64,000 nucleotides of DNA. Origin: Linanthus parryae. Taxonomy: Eukaryota; Streptophyta; Magnoliopsida; Ericales; Polemoniaceae. The stretch covers positions 20,147,001 through 20,211,000 of the forward strand of contig JALGPY010000003.1 of assembly GCA_023055425.1 (NCBI GenBank), given 5' to 3'. The notes below the pieces were generated by a model, which saw only the letters and a program-made list of their open reading frames with translations, searched no databases and was not told the DNA's origin. Within the stretch, counting starts at the first letter, position 1; each line of letters starts with the position of its first letter. Position numbers and translations under genes: made by a program. This document shows positions 13,036 to 24,423 of this stretch, piece after piece.

Positions 13036-13327
13036 GTCTCTGATACGGGTCGCCGTATCAATATTATCAATTATTTAATTATTTATTTATGCAGTTATTT
13101 ATTTAATTATTAATAGGGCTTGGCCGTCGTAGAGTAGGCTCGGGTTACTAGGTTGTCTATTTAAGCACGATGTCTTCTCCATATTATTCAATCAATAAGA
13201 ATATCAGTCTCTCAATTCTAATCTCTCCCTACTCTCTCTCTTACCAGTCTCTTCCTACTCTTTTTTCTCTCTCGTCTACTTTTCCTTAGTTCCTCAATTT
13301 ATCGATACGTTAAAACATATCAGTCTC
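13036..13327 (+). mobile_element. Solo LTR, 282 bp, with GTCTC target duplication
   Basis: The LTR is 13041-13322, starting TGATA and ending TATCA. The five bases on either side, 13036-13040 and 13323-13327, are both GTCTC. A TATA-like TATTTAAG (13159-13166) followed by a CT-rich leader indicates + orientation. The first 20 bases form a hairpin (TGATACGG, loop GTCG, CCGTATCA). It is best read as a copia-like element reduced to one LTR by LTR-LTR recombination; a very small non-coding element is the alternative. Confidence 0.85.
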
Positions 13328-13690
13328 ACCCTACCCTTAAATTCCATCCAGAGACTCCATTATCAACCCATGAAAAAGTTATTCCTTCTATGAGAGTACT
13401 ACTAGTATTACATATGGCACACAGTTGTTAATTAACATGATCCGTATGTCTGTGTGCGCTTTGTATAATCTCCCAATAACTATCAACTACTTGAATGATG
13501 AGATCAGTCATGAACAAAGTTCAGAAATCAGTTTGATTGATTGAGTGTATTTACCTTATGAATGACCAACATGGTCTCCATTGAAGAAAGCTCTGACGAA
13601 TCCACAGAGCTGAATAGTTGGATCGCCGAAGAAATTAGAAACCAATAATTTCGCTTTTAAGGTGCTAAGTTTTAAAGATTAGTTGAAATA
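13328..13690. other. Unassigned sequence before copia C gag
   Basis: About 360 bp holding the target of the solo LTR. No ORF, promoter or terminal repeat could be recognised. It is probably the leader or upstream part of copia C, but no LTR is visible. Confidence 0.4.
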
Positions 13691-14170
13691 AAAAATGGTT
13701 TTCTTCACCGCTGTTATGAAAGTATATTATATGTTAGTTAACCTTAGGTCGGCCAATAATTCCAGATAATGTAGATGATGCTAAAAAAGAGAAAACGGAC
13801 TCTGGAAATTTAGTCCAGGAATGAGAATGATTTCATGTGCAAAAACTACATTCTTAATTGCTTGTCTGATAATCTGTACGATTACTATAACATGGAGAAT
13901 TTGGTTAAGGATTTGTTGAAAGCATTGCAGAAGAATATGACACTGAAGAGGTTGGAGCTATGAAATATGTTGTGAGCATGTACCTTAAATTTCAGATGAC
14001 TGATGACAAACCAGTGGAGGTACAATCTCAAGAACTTCAAAATATTGCTCGTGAAATTATTTCAGAAGATATGGCATTAGATGAACAATTTCAGGTTGTG
14101 ATTATTTACAAGCTTCCCCCATCCTAAAAAGAACAATATGAGGCATAAGACTACGAAATTCTCCTTAGAG
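13691..14170 (+). pseudogene. gag: Copia C gag, first part
   Basis: Degenerate Ty1/copia gag of the UBN2 type. Readable blocks are NCLSDNLYDYYN and ALQK at about 13860-13930, then AMKYVVSMYLKFQMTDDKPVE, IAREIISEDMALDEQFQVV and RHKTTKFSLE, across at least two frame changes. It stops at 14170 with TAGAG, the target duplication of G2, and resumes in frame at 20460 with SLITRLRIEE, so the two parts were one gene before G2 entered. Confidence 0.85.
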
Positions 14171-15853
14171 TGTAACAGCCCCCAAAACCGCCAAACCGGA
14201 TGCCCGGGGATGTCACTCCGTACCCGAGATTAAACCCGGATACAAGGAGATTTTATAACAGAATATCCAATCCAAAATCCATAAAATAATTAATTAAAAG
14301 TTTAAAACTTGTCTCGCCACAAAAATGGGCATTATTCCATTCGAAAATTCAACTACTAACTAAATTAAGTCTAAATGTGAAATTTAAATTTACTAAGTGA
14401 CGTGTCTCGATTTCCCCCAAAAGCCATGCTTCCACCTAAACCTGTGGTGCAGAAACAAAAAGAAACACCACAGTTTTCAAAGTCAGCGGAAAATACCTAG
14501 TAAGCAACACCCAAGCATGTAAACAGATATGAAGCAGTTTAAAAATGACACATGAGTTTGAAGAGTAAAGTATTCGAGTAAGAGTATAAGTATGAAATAA
14601 GAGTTCACAAATCTTTTCCTTTATCACTTCACTTGTGGGGAAACATTCCCGAACTTCCTTATTTTTCCAATCGGGACTTCCAATTCTCAATCATAAAGGT
14701 CCATCATTCAGAAGACATATATTACCATGTTGACACGGGGAAGATCTACTAATAACTGGCTACCAGACCATAAGTGTCGACACCCCCCTAAGACTTCTTG
14801 CGGCGAGAGAGGTAAGTACTGGAGCGAACTCGCGGCGGTTGCGACCGAGAAAAAAATAATAGAATGGGGTCGAGAGACGTAGTCCACATCGACCAAATCT
14901 CAAAATATTGATCCCCGGTACAACTATTCCACTTTACGTCTTTACGTCTTATTATCATATCATGTGATAGTTGTGATAGAATCACCTTTGTAAAATCAGT
15001 AAACTTTCTCAAATAAACAGTTCAAGTAGATATTCAAATTTTGAGACAATAAATCACAAAAGCAGTTTAGACACGAAAGAAGATATGGGCGCTATGCCTG
15101 GCATGTTTACTTACCTTGAATCTCAAGTAAAAGCAAATCACTTCCTAGTAATACTCGACGTATCCTTCGTCAAAGAATTTTTCGCCTACAAATTTAATAA
15201 TATCCTAATCAACACATTGCACACGAAGTCCTATAGGTAAATGAAATAAATCCCTTACTAATTCTCCCCAACCTTTACTAAGGCGAACAACCTCTTTTAT
15301 AATAAAATACGCTTTATTAAGCTAACGTTTATTATTTGTAAAAACATACTAAGCTATAATTATATAAATATAACTTTATAAGATTAGATAAAATATCCTT
15401 TTTGTTACTTAGGGTAGAGAAGCATATTATTTTACCTCAGAAACAGTTTTAATTCAAATAGTAGTTTCTCCCAGCCAAACAAGCCTTAGTAGAGAATATA
15501 AGTTATAAACTAACTAATTTTTATTTAAAAGAAATAACAAAGTTACTAATGGAAAATAACTTATTCTAATTTGTTATAAACTTATAAAAATAAGTAAGAA
15601 AAATATACTTTTATTTTGGAGTGAAGATGAGTAAAAAAAATGATTTTAAACTTGTATAAAAATAATTGTCTAATTTTTACTACTATAAAGCATAACCCAA
15701 GAGTATTATTTGTTAAAATATTAACCTTTAAACAAGAAAATAAGCTTCCTTAATAAATAATTCTCTAGTTTCTTAACAAGGCTTTCAAACTCCCAAAACT
15801 TCTCTTTTAGAAATTGAGTGTAGAGTAGTAAAGAAAATAGTTGTCAACTATGA

Positions 15854-15907
15854 GATTCGAACCCAAGACCAACACTAATACTAACATGTGCTTTAACCAC
15901 TGGGCCA
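15854..15907 (-). other. tRNA-like promoter boxes (SINE head or tRNA relic) in G2 3' LTR
   Basis: On the - strand TGGCCCAGTGG (complement of 15897-15907) fits the RNA polymerase III A box TRGCNNAGYNGG, and GGTTCGAATC (complement of 15854-15863) fits the B box GWTCRANNC. About 33 bp separate them, as in tRNA genes and tRNA-derived SINEs. It is not a working tRNA: no cloverleaf could be built by eye. The other LTR has the same boxes at 19423-19476. Confidence 0.6.
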
Positions 15908-16192
15908 CTGCACACACTCATTGTTTTTACCCAGAGAATATTCTTATGTGTTACAGCTTACTAAAGTTAATAACAATAAAAAAGAAACAAACAAAATAAA
16001 ATCAAAGAAGAACTAACAGAAGGTTTTCTTCTGCTTACCCGAACAGAGAGACGAGGGTGACGATGGTGACGATGGGGGAGACCGCGGTGGCGGCGAAGGC
16101 GGCGAAGGAGCGAGGCCGACGGCGTACGACGGCGGCGCACGGCAGTGGCGGACCGCGCGGCGGCGGGCAGTCGGGTTCGCCGGCAAAGCGAC

Positions 16193-16234
<42 letters not shown>

Positions 16235-16320
16235 GAGAGGGAGATTTTGAAAGAGAGAGAGAGATCGAAGGAGAGATTGAGGGATTGAGATTGTGGGTTT
16301 AAAATCTGAGAATTGATGGG

Positions 16321-16328
16321 TTTATATA
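16321..16328 (-). promoter_or_regulatory. TATA box of G2 3' LTR
   Basis: TATATAAA on the - strand in the context CTATATAAACCC, followed by a long CT-repeat leader. The same context is found at 19892-19899 and, in family E, at 45090-45097 and 52358-52365. Confidence 0.7.
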
Positions 16329-16886
16329 GCCTTGAGATGAAGAATTCAACCTCCATGAGGAAACCCACTTTCAAGTTTTCGATTTCGAATCGGGTTGGGT
16401 TTTGGACGAAATTAGTTTACTTTTTGCTAAAGTATCGAGTTTTGATGAGATTAAATCGAATTGGGATTGAATTGGGACAAAAATCAAGAGTTTTGGTGAA
16501 GATTTGAGGTGGAGGTGGTGTTAGATTCGGGCATGGAGAAGGAGAAGCAAATCCTCCATTGTTGGGTGAAGAAGATGACTAAATTATAGGGTAAAGACAC
16601 TTTCACCCCCACTGGTTTAGTCATTATACAACTACTACCCCCAAGTTCACTTAAAAGGCACACTTTAAGTTAGGAAAACTACATAAAACCCCCTAAAGGT
16701 TTATAACATTAAAATTAACTTTATAAATAATAATAACTAATACCCAAATTTATACTAATGTCATATTAACACCCAATATTATTATAAGATACCCGTTTTA
16801 ACATATTAACACTTAATATTATCTAAAATACACTTAATACTATATAAAATCACATAATACCCGTATCTAAATAACGGGGTATTTCA

Positions 16887-17478
16887 TCCTTCCCCCCTTA
16901 AAGAGAACTTCGTCCTCGAAGTTGAAACCACATTCTAAACGACCTCCATCTACGAGTCTTCATTCTAGGGTATAACTAGCAAATGCAACCTAATATCACA
17001 CAAGTTGAGTAACATACTATAACGATGTACTAGAATGACGTACTTAAAATATGAAGGGTTACATCCTTCCTCCCTTAGAGAAGTGACGTCCTCGAACTCA
17101 AAATATCTCGTCAAAAAGGTGAGGACACCTTCATCCTCATACCATCCCTCGCTTCACATGTTGCCTCTCAAAGGTGTGGTCTATTAGCCATAATCCTACA
17201 CTATAACCTATTATATCATCCATACAATACCCTAAAGTATAAGTAAAAAATATATACAATACATGTCATATAATGAGCAGCTAATCAAGTTGATTATCAA
17301 ACAATTAGTTTCACATGCATTTGCACACAAGCCTAATTTCTAAAGACATAACAACCCTATCCAATACTACCCAAATTCCCAACGGCTTGTCAAATTTTAA
17401 ATTCTTTCCCTATGTCCATTTTAAATTTCCCTACAGATTTTTGATTTCCCTTTTGGATAACCAGGCTCAGATACCAAC
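16887..17478 (-). other. G2 internal region (592 bp, no genes)
   Basis: Next to the 3' LTR lies the complement of a polypurine tract (16887-16905) and then the complement of a decayed end of pol: the PHLFD end of the chromodomain is readable near 17120 on the - strand. Next to the 5' LTR is GCTCAGATACCA (17465-17476), the complement of primer-binding site TGGTATCTGAGC. All of gag and most of pol are absent. Confidence 0.85.
17465..17476 (-). promoter_or_regulatory. Primer-binding site of G2
   Basis: TGGTATCTGAGC on the - strand, two bases from the 5' LTR. It has one change from the usual TGGTATCAGAGC (methionine initiator tRNA). Confidence 0.85.
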
Positions 17479-19761
17479 TGTAACACCCCCCAAAACCGCC
17501 AAATCGGAAGCCCGGGGATGTCCCTCCGTACCCGAGATTAAACCCGGATACAAGGAGATTTTATAACAGAATATCCTATCCAAAATCCATAAAATAATTA
17601 ATTAAAAGTTTAAAACTTGTCTCGCTACAAAAATGGGCATTATTCCATTCGAAAAATCAACTACTAACTATAACAAGTCTAAATGTGAAATTTAAATTTA
17701 CTAAAGTGACGTGTCTCGATTTCCCCCAAAAGCCATGCTTCCACCTAAACCTGTGGTGCAGAAACAAAAAGAAACACCACAGTTTTCAAAGTCAGCGGAA
17801 AATACCGAGTAAGCAACACCCAAGCATGTAAACAGATTATGAAGCAGTTTAAAAACGACACATGAGTTTGAAGAGTAAAGTATTCAAGTAAGAGTATAAG
17901 TATGAAATAAGAGTTCACAAATCTTTTCCTTTATCACTTCACTTGTGGGGAAACATTCCCAAACTTCCTTATTTTTCCAATCGGGACTTCCAATTCTCAA
18001 TCATAAAGGTCCATCATTCAGAAGACATATATTACCATGTTGACACGGGGAAGATCTACTAATAACTGGCTACCTGACCATAAGTGTCGACACCCCCCTA
18101 AGACTTCTTGCGGCCAGAGAGGTAAGTACTAGAGCGAACTCGGGGCGGTTGCCACCGAGCAAAAATAATAGAAAGGGATCGAGAGACGTAGTCCACATCG
18201 ACCAAAACTCAAAATATTGATCCCCGGTAAAACTATTCCACTTTATGTCTTCACGTCTTATTATCATATCATGTGATAGTTGTGATAGAATCACCTTTGT
18301 AAAATCAGTAAACTTTCTCAAATAAACAGTTCAAGTAGATATTCAAATTTTGAGACAATAAATCACAAAAGCAGTTTAGACACGAAAGAAGATATGGGCG
18401 CTAGGCCTGGAATGTTTACTTACCTTGAATCTCAAGCAAAAGCAAATCACTTCCTAGTAATACTCGACGTATCCTTCGTCAACCAATTTGTCGCCTACAA
18501 ATTTAATAATATATCTAAATCAACACATTGCACACGAAGTCCTATAGGTAAATTAAATAAATCCCTTACTAATTCTCCCCAACCTTTACTAAGGCGAACA
18601 ACCTCTTTTATAATAAAATACGCTTTATTAAGCTAACGTTTATTATTTGTAAAAACATACTAAGCTATAATTATATAAATATAACTTATATGATTAGATA
18701 AAATATCCTTTTTGTTACTTACCACTCCGTCCCAGCTCTTTATTCTCATCTGACTTTTTTGACTCGTATTTGGGTCACTTTGACCGGGTGATTTGGATAG
18801 CAAAATGATACGATTTTTTGATATTTTTTCACCATATTATAGAGCACCTTTTACTCTACAACACCATGAAAAAATTATCAAAAAATTACATCGGTTTGCT
18901 ATGCAAATCACCGGGTCAAAATGACTCAGTGAATAGTGACAAAAGTCAAATTGGGAAGAAAGAGCTGGGACAGAGTGGTAGGGTAGAGAAGCATATTATT
19001 TTACCTCAGAAACAGTTTTAATTCAAATAGTAGTTTCTCCCAGCCAAACAAGCCTTAGTAGAGAATATAAGTTATAAACTAACTAACTTTTATTTAAAAG
19101 AAATAACAAAGTTACTAATGGAAAATAACTTATTCTAATTTGTTATAAACTTATAAAAATAAGTAAGAAAAATATACTTTTATTTTGGAGTGAAGATGAG
19201 TAAAAAAAATGATTTTAAACTTGTATAAAAATAACTGTCTAATTTTTACTACTATAAAGCATAACCCAAGAGTATTATTTTTCAAAAGATTAACCTTTAA
19301 ACAAGAAAATAAGCTTCCTAAATAAATAATTCTCTAGTTTATTAACAAGGCTTTCAAACTCCCAAAACTTCTCTTTTAGAAATTGAGTGTAGAGTAGTAA
19401 AGAAAATAGTTGTCAACTATGAGATTCGAACCCAAGACCAACACTAATACTAACATGTGCTTTAACCACTGGGCCACTGCACACACTCATTGTTTTTACC
19501 CAGAGAATATTCTTATGTGTTACAGCTTGCTAAAGTTAATAACAATAAAAAAGAAACAAACAAAATAAAATCAAAGAAGAACTAACAGAAGGTTTTCTTC
19601 TGCTTACCCGAACAGAGAGACGAGGGTGACGATGGTGACGATGGGGGAGACCGCGGTGGCGGCGAAGGCGGAGAAGGAGTGAGGCCGACGGCGTACGACG
19701 GCGGCGCACGGCAGTGGCGGACCGCGCGGCGGCGGGCAGTCGGGTTCGCCGGCAAAGCGAC

Positions 19762-19801
<40 letters not shown>

Positions 19802-20459
19802 AACCGAGAGGGAGATTTTGAGAGAGAGAGAGAGATCGAAGGAGAGATTGAGGGATTGAGATTGTGGGTTTAAAATCTGAGAATTGATGGGTTTATATAG
19901 CCTTGAGATGAAGAATTCAACCTCCATGAGGAAACCCACTTTCAAGTTTTCGATTTCGAATTGGGTTGGGTTTTGGACGAAATTAGTTTACTTTTTGCTA
20001 AACTATCGAGTTTTGATGAGATTAATTCGAATTGGGATTGCATTGGGACAAAAATCAAGAGTTTTGGTGAAGATTTGAGGTGGAGGTGGTGTTAGATTCG
20101 GACATGGAGAAGGAGAAGCAAATCCTCCATTGTTGGGTGAAGAAGATGACTAAATTATAGGGTAAAGACACTTTCACCCCCACTGGTTTAGTCATTATAC
20201 AACTACTACCCCCAAGTTCACTTAAAAGGCACACTTTAAGCTAGGAAAAACTACATAAAACCCCCTAATGGTTTATAACATTGAAATTAACTTTCTAAAT
20301 AATAATAACTAATACCCAAATTTATACTAATGTCATATTAACACCCAATATTATTATAAAATACCCGTTTGAACATATTAACACTTAATATTATCTAAAA
20401 TACACTTAATACTATATAAAATACACATAATACCCGTATCTAAATAACGGGGTATTTCA
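17479..20459 (-). repeat. 5' LTR of G2 (2981 bp, holds a MITE)
   Basis: Matches 14171-16886 along its whole length except for a 259-bp insertion (MITE plus TA duplication) at 18720-18980; without it the LTR would be 2722 bp. TATA box at 19892-19899, tRNA-like boxes at 19423-19476, GTAAGT (complement of 18418-18423) and palindrome at 18084-18093. Confidence 0.94.
18722..18978. mobile_element. Stowaway-like MITE, TA target duplication
   Basis: 257 bp with near-perfect terminal inverted repeats of about 22 bp (CCACTCCGTCCCAGCTCTTT at the left, its complement with one change at the right), flanked by TA (18720-18721 and 18979-18980). TIR and TA target are those of Stowaway/Tc1-mariner MITEs. The sister LTR has the uninterrupted site, proving insertion after G2 arrived. 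No transposase is encoded. Confidence 0.93.
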
Positions 20460-22860
20460 TAGAGAGTCTGATCACTCGCCTTCGGATTGAAGAGAAGATC
20501 TTATTTGTTTAAGTAAATAATGCTCCTAAGAAGTCTTCCGCAGTACTTAAACCTACTGCAAAGAACTTCCTCATAAATAGAAGAACAACTTTAACAAAAA
20601 CGATAATAAGAACAATGGACATCAACAGTCTCAACCACCTGAGAGCTTTGGTTAATTTAGGTGCTATTGGTGCGGAAAGCCAGGCCACATGGAACGAAAG
20701 TGCTGGAAAGACTAACCCTGCACCTGCGCAGGCTAGCATGATTGATGAGCCATTTGCCGCTATAATTACGGAGGTTAACCTTATCGGTTGGTCAGAAAGG
20801 TGGTGGGTTGATACTAGCGCTACGCGCCAAGTCTGCTATGATTGTCGTATGTTTAAAACATACACAGAGAATATTGATGACTAGAAATTAAGTGTTGTTG
20901 GGAGATTCTCACTCCACTAACGTTGCTGGCATTGGAGAAGTGGAATTGAAGTTTACTTCTGAAAGAACAATCATTCTGAAGGATGTCATGCATACTCCAC
21001 AAATGAGAAAGAATCTAATTTCTGGCTACTTTAACTAAGAATTGTGTCTTTGTTAGAATATTTAATCTAAATATTGAATTTAATGATTTCTTACTTTTGT
21101 TTACATGCTCTGTACTTTTATTGTTTGTCATGCTAGACTTCGTCATGTTAACAAAAGACCAATCAAGAACATGAGCAACTCGGGACTAATCCATAAACTG
21201 TCTCTTCATGAATTTGACAAATGTGAATTTTGTAGCCAAGTAAATATTACCAAATCACCTCATAAGTCAGCTATGGGAAGTTCAGGACCTTGAGATTTAG
21301 TTCATTCTGATATTTGTGAACTTGATGGAACATTGAATAGAAATGGTCAACGGTACTTTATTACTTCTATTGATGACTGCTCTAGTTTTACTTGTGTATC
21401 TAATGAAGAATAAAACGGATGCTTTTGACATGTTTAAGCAGTTTGTTGCTAAGTTTGAAAACCAGTTCAACATAAAGATTAAAAGACTATGGAGTGACCG
21501 TGGAACAGAATATGGCACAAAATCATTTGTTGATTTCTACAATTCACATGGTAACATACATGAAAAGACTGCTCCTTACTTTCCTAAAATGAATGGCAAG
21601 ACTGAAAGAAAAAATAGAACACTAGTGGAGCTAGTTGTTGCTATTTTTCTGAACTCAGGTGCAGCTCCTCATTGGCGGGGTGAGATTTTACTAACAGTCT
21701 GTTATCTTTTAAATCGTGTTCCAAAGACAAAGAGTAAAATTTCTCCTTATGAAGTGTTCTATAAGAAGAATCTGAACATCTCATACTTCACTACTTAGGG
21801 ATGTATGCCGTATATTAGAATACCTGATCCAAAACGTGTAAAGCTTCCAAATAGAGCCTATGAATGCGTGTTTGTTTGATATGCTATAAATAGTAAAGCA
21901 TATAGGTTCTTAGATCTAAATGCACGAGTGATTTTTGAGTCTAATGATAAAGAATTCTATGAGAACAAGTTTCCTTTTAAATCTATAAATAGTAGGGGCA
22001 TGTCCTCTTCTATTTTTCCCGAAGTTAGAATCGGAACTCGGGATGTGGAACCTAAACCTGAACTAAGAAGAAGTAAACATACTAGAGTGGCGAATGACTT
22101 TGGCCCTGATTTTGAAGCTCTCAATGTCGAAGTGGTTCCTAGATACAAGCCTACAAGAAGCATTAACCTAAGTTGATGCTGATATATGGCAAGAAGTTGT
22201 GAATGATGAAATGGACTCTCTTGAATATAACCCAATGTGGCACCTAGTGTATCTACCACCAGGATACAAGACAATAGGTTGCAAGTGGGTCCTAAGGAAG
22301 AATTGAAGGTTGATGACATTGTTGAAAAGTATAAGGCTCGTCTTGTAGCTAAAGACTACAGTCATAGGGATGATATTGATTTGTTTGATACTTACTCGCT
22401 TGTGGCTATAGTATTAAATAAGAACACTAATATATCATGTTAATGTTCATAATCTTGTAGTGCATCCGACGGATGTTAAAACATCATTTTTGAATAGTGA
22501 GCTGGAAGAAGAAATCAGCATGGATCAACCACAAGGATTGTGATCCAAGGACAAGAGCATAAGGTTTGTAACCTGGATAAATCCATCTATGGTCTCAAAC
22601 AAACACATAACAATGGCATGAAAAAATTGATAACTTAGTCATTCACATGGTTTTAAACTGGTGAAGCGGTAAGACAATCTGCAGACCCCGGTACGCCACT
22701 GATTGTACTAGACTTGACATTGCCTATTTGTGGGATTACTTAGAAGGTTTACTAGATGTCTGGTATTGAGCACTGACATGCAATAGAAAGGGTCATGAGG
22801 TACCTTAAGAGGACCATGAACTTATGGTTATATTATGAGGTTTCCACCTTAAGAGGACCA
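20460..22860 (+). pseudogene. Copia C: gag end and pol, decayed
   Basis: Continues the gag cut at 14170. The zinc knuckle CX2CX4HX4C is at 20662-20703. The protease near 20803 reads DTSA instead of the usual D-S/T-GA. The Gag-pre-integrase domain (LRHVNKRPIKNMSNSGLI) is near 21130. The integrase core at 21300-21800 keeps SDRGTEYG and MNGKTERKNRT. The linker follows to about 22170. RT start blocks (GCKWVLRKN, KARLVAKDYSH) are near 22280-22370, then DVKTSFLNSELEEEI and the RNase H-side motif ERVMRYLKRT near 22790. Stops and frameshifts are frequent. It fades out near 22860 with no 3' LTR seen. Confidence 0.88.
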
Positions 22861-23370
22861 TGAACTTGGGATTGTAATTTTAGTATCTAATTACACATGA
22901 AAAATATCAAAGATTTAGAGTGTTTTTGTGTGTGGGTTAAAAACCCTAGTGTGTGTGGAGACTTGATAGTGTCTAGAATTACTATCGTGTTAGGTAAACC
23001 CTAACACAATACCACATAGGCACCATCAATCAACGAAGAACATCTGCTCCAACAAAACCATAACCGCGACCAACAGACCCAACAGAAGTAAGAAGAAGAC
23101 GAGAAGCCAAGGAGCGTAACAGAACAGACAAGAGGATTGCGCAGAAGAGACAAAAGAAGAAAGATAGAGCGAGATATGTACCTGCAGATATCGATGGAGG
23201 AAAAAATCAGGGTTCCTCACTGCTGAAGCTCTGGAGCACTGTCGATTGATTTAGATGCGGTTATGGGTAGGGCAAGCGATGAAGAGGAAGCGATAGTTCA
23301 GTTCTGAACTGAATAGGGTTAAGCAAGGAGAAACGTCGGAGTAAAATTCTAATAATTAATTACAATTTGT
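22861..23370. other. Unassigned stretch beside a CACTA-like end
   Basis: About 510 bp. The middle (23030-23300) is gene-like in composition and could be captured gene sequence or an LTR leader; no conserved domain is readable on either strand. It may be internal sequence of the CACTA-like element that ends at 23595. Confidence 0.3.
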
Positions 23371-23595
23371 TTTTTTTATTATTTATGATAAGATACGGCG
23401 CCGTTCTGATTTGAAAGTACGACAGTAATCATATACCCGTAGTTTTATAGCTAACATACGATGGTTATTATTTTTTACCGTAGTAAAATTTTTAATACGG
23501 TGGCAAGCCTTTAAGCGTCGTTTAATTCTTAAATACTACGGTCAAGGCCGTAGTTTTTTCCGACCATTGTATTTGCATAATTTTTCTGTAGCGTG
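23371..23595. mobile_element. CACTA-like transposon terminus
   Basis: The complement of 23581-23595 reads CACGCTACAGAAAAA, close to the CACTACA-x-GAAA ends of En/Spm (CACTA) elements. Inside it are repeated short motifs containing TACGG and its complement (about 23390-23560), like the subterminal transposase-binding repeats of that superfamily. The other end was not found, so the element is partial or rearranged. Confidence 0.5.
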
Positions 23596-24392
23596 GCTCA
23601 TAATGGTGAACAATTCCAAACAATTCTAGGACTTGCTTCTTGGAACCGGCTTGGTGAACATATCCGCGGGGTACTCAGCAGTCCCCACCTTCATCACCTT
23701 AATCTTGAAATCACTTATTAGAAAGTGATACCTGACGTCAATATTCTTGGTCCTTGCATGATGAATCTAGTCCTTATTCAAGAAAATTTCACTCAAGGTT
23801 ATCACAGTAGACTATCGCCTGATCTTGATGTAGCCCTAGATCATTGACCATTCCCTTAAGCCAAATTGCCTCTTTTGCTGCTTCTGCTTGAGCCATATAC
23901 TCCGCCTCCGTGGTGGAAAAAGTCATCGTCGGCTGTAGCGTCGCCTTCCAAGTCACAACAGATGCTCCCAGAGAAAATACATAGTCTTTCGTTGATCTTC
24001 TACTATCAACATCCCCTGCATAGTCCGAATCCGAGAAACCAGCTACCAAGATATTTTCACTTGACGAAAAGCATAGGCCAATGTCTGACGTACCTTTAAG
24101 ATACCTGAATATGCGTTTCACCGCCTGCCATTGGTACCTACCCGGATGATCCATAAAACGACTAACCACACTAACAGTGAATGCTATGTCCTGTCGAGTA
24201 CAGACCATAGCATACATGAGGCTTCCAACTGCGCTAACATATGGAACCTTTGACATGTAATCTTTCTCCTTCTCAGTCTGAACGAAGTACATTCCCAAAA
24301 AGCTGTTAGTTTCCATAGGAGTATCTATAGCTTTAGCTGATAACATCCCGAATCTTGCCAAGATCTTCTTGATGTATCACTACTCTGACAAG

Positions 24393-24423
<31 letters not shown>

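Larger units (their letters stand above)
14171..16886 (-). repeat. 3' LTR of G2 (2716 bp)
   Basis: On the + strand it starts TGTAACAGCCCC and ends GGGGTATTTCA. It contains, in - strand sense, a TATA box (16321-16328), a CT-repeat leader (complement of 16194-16230), a GC-rich block (about 16040-16190), a tRNA-like A-box/B-box pair (15854-15907), GTAAGT (complement of 15109-15114) and the palindrome at 14774-14783. It keeps the empty site of the MITE found in the other LTR (at 15410/15411). Confidence 0.94.
14171..20459 (-). mobile_element. G2: complete non-autonomous gypsy derivative
   Basis: 6289 bp with TAGAG on both sides (14166-14170 and 20460-20464). In sense order, reading the - strand: 5' LTR 20459-17479, primer-binding site, a 592-bp internal stretch, polypurine tract, 3' LTR 16886-14171. 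The internal stretch keeps only the last few codons of a chromodomain-type pol and has no gag, RT or integrase, so the element could move only with proteins supplied by a relative. LTR termini (TGAAATACCCCG...TGTTACA) and a shared palindrome tie it to G1 and E. Confidence 0.93.

Noticed and set aside
15840..15920. Functional tRNA gene
   Set aside because: Boxes fit, but no acceptor or anticodon stem pairs by eye and the segment lies in an LTR.
15967..16374. 135-codon Ser/Leu/Arg-rich minus-strand ORF
   Set aside because: Driven by the CT microsatellite and GC-rich block in the G2 LTR; it starts upstream of the TATA box.
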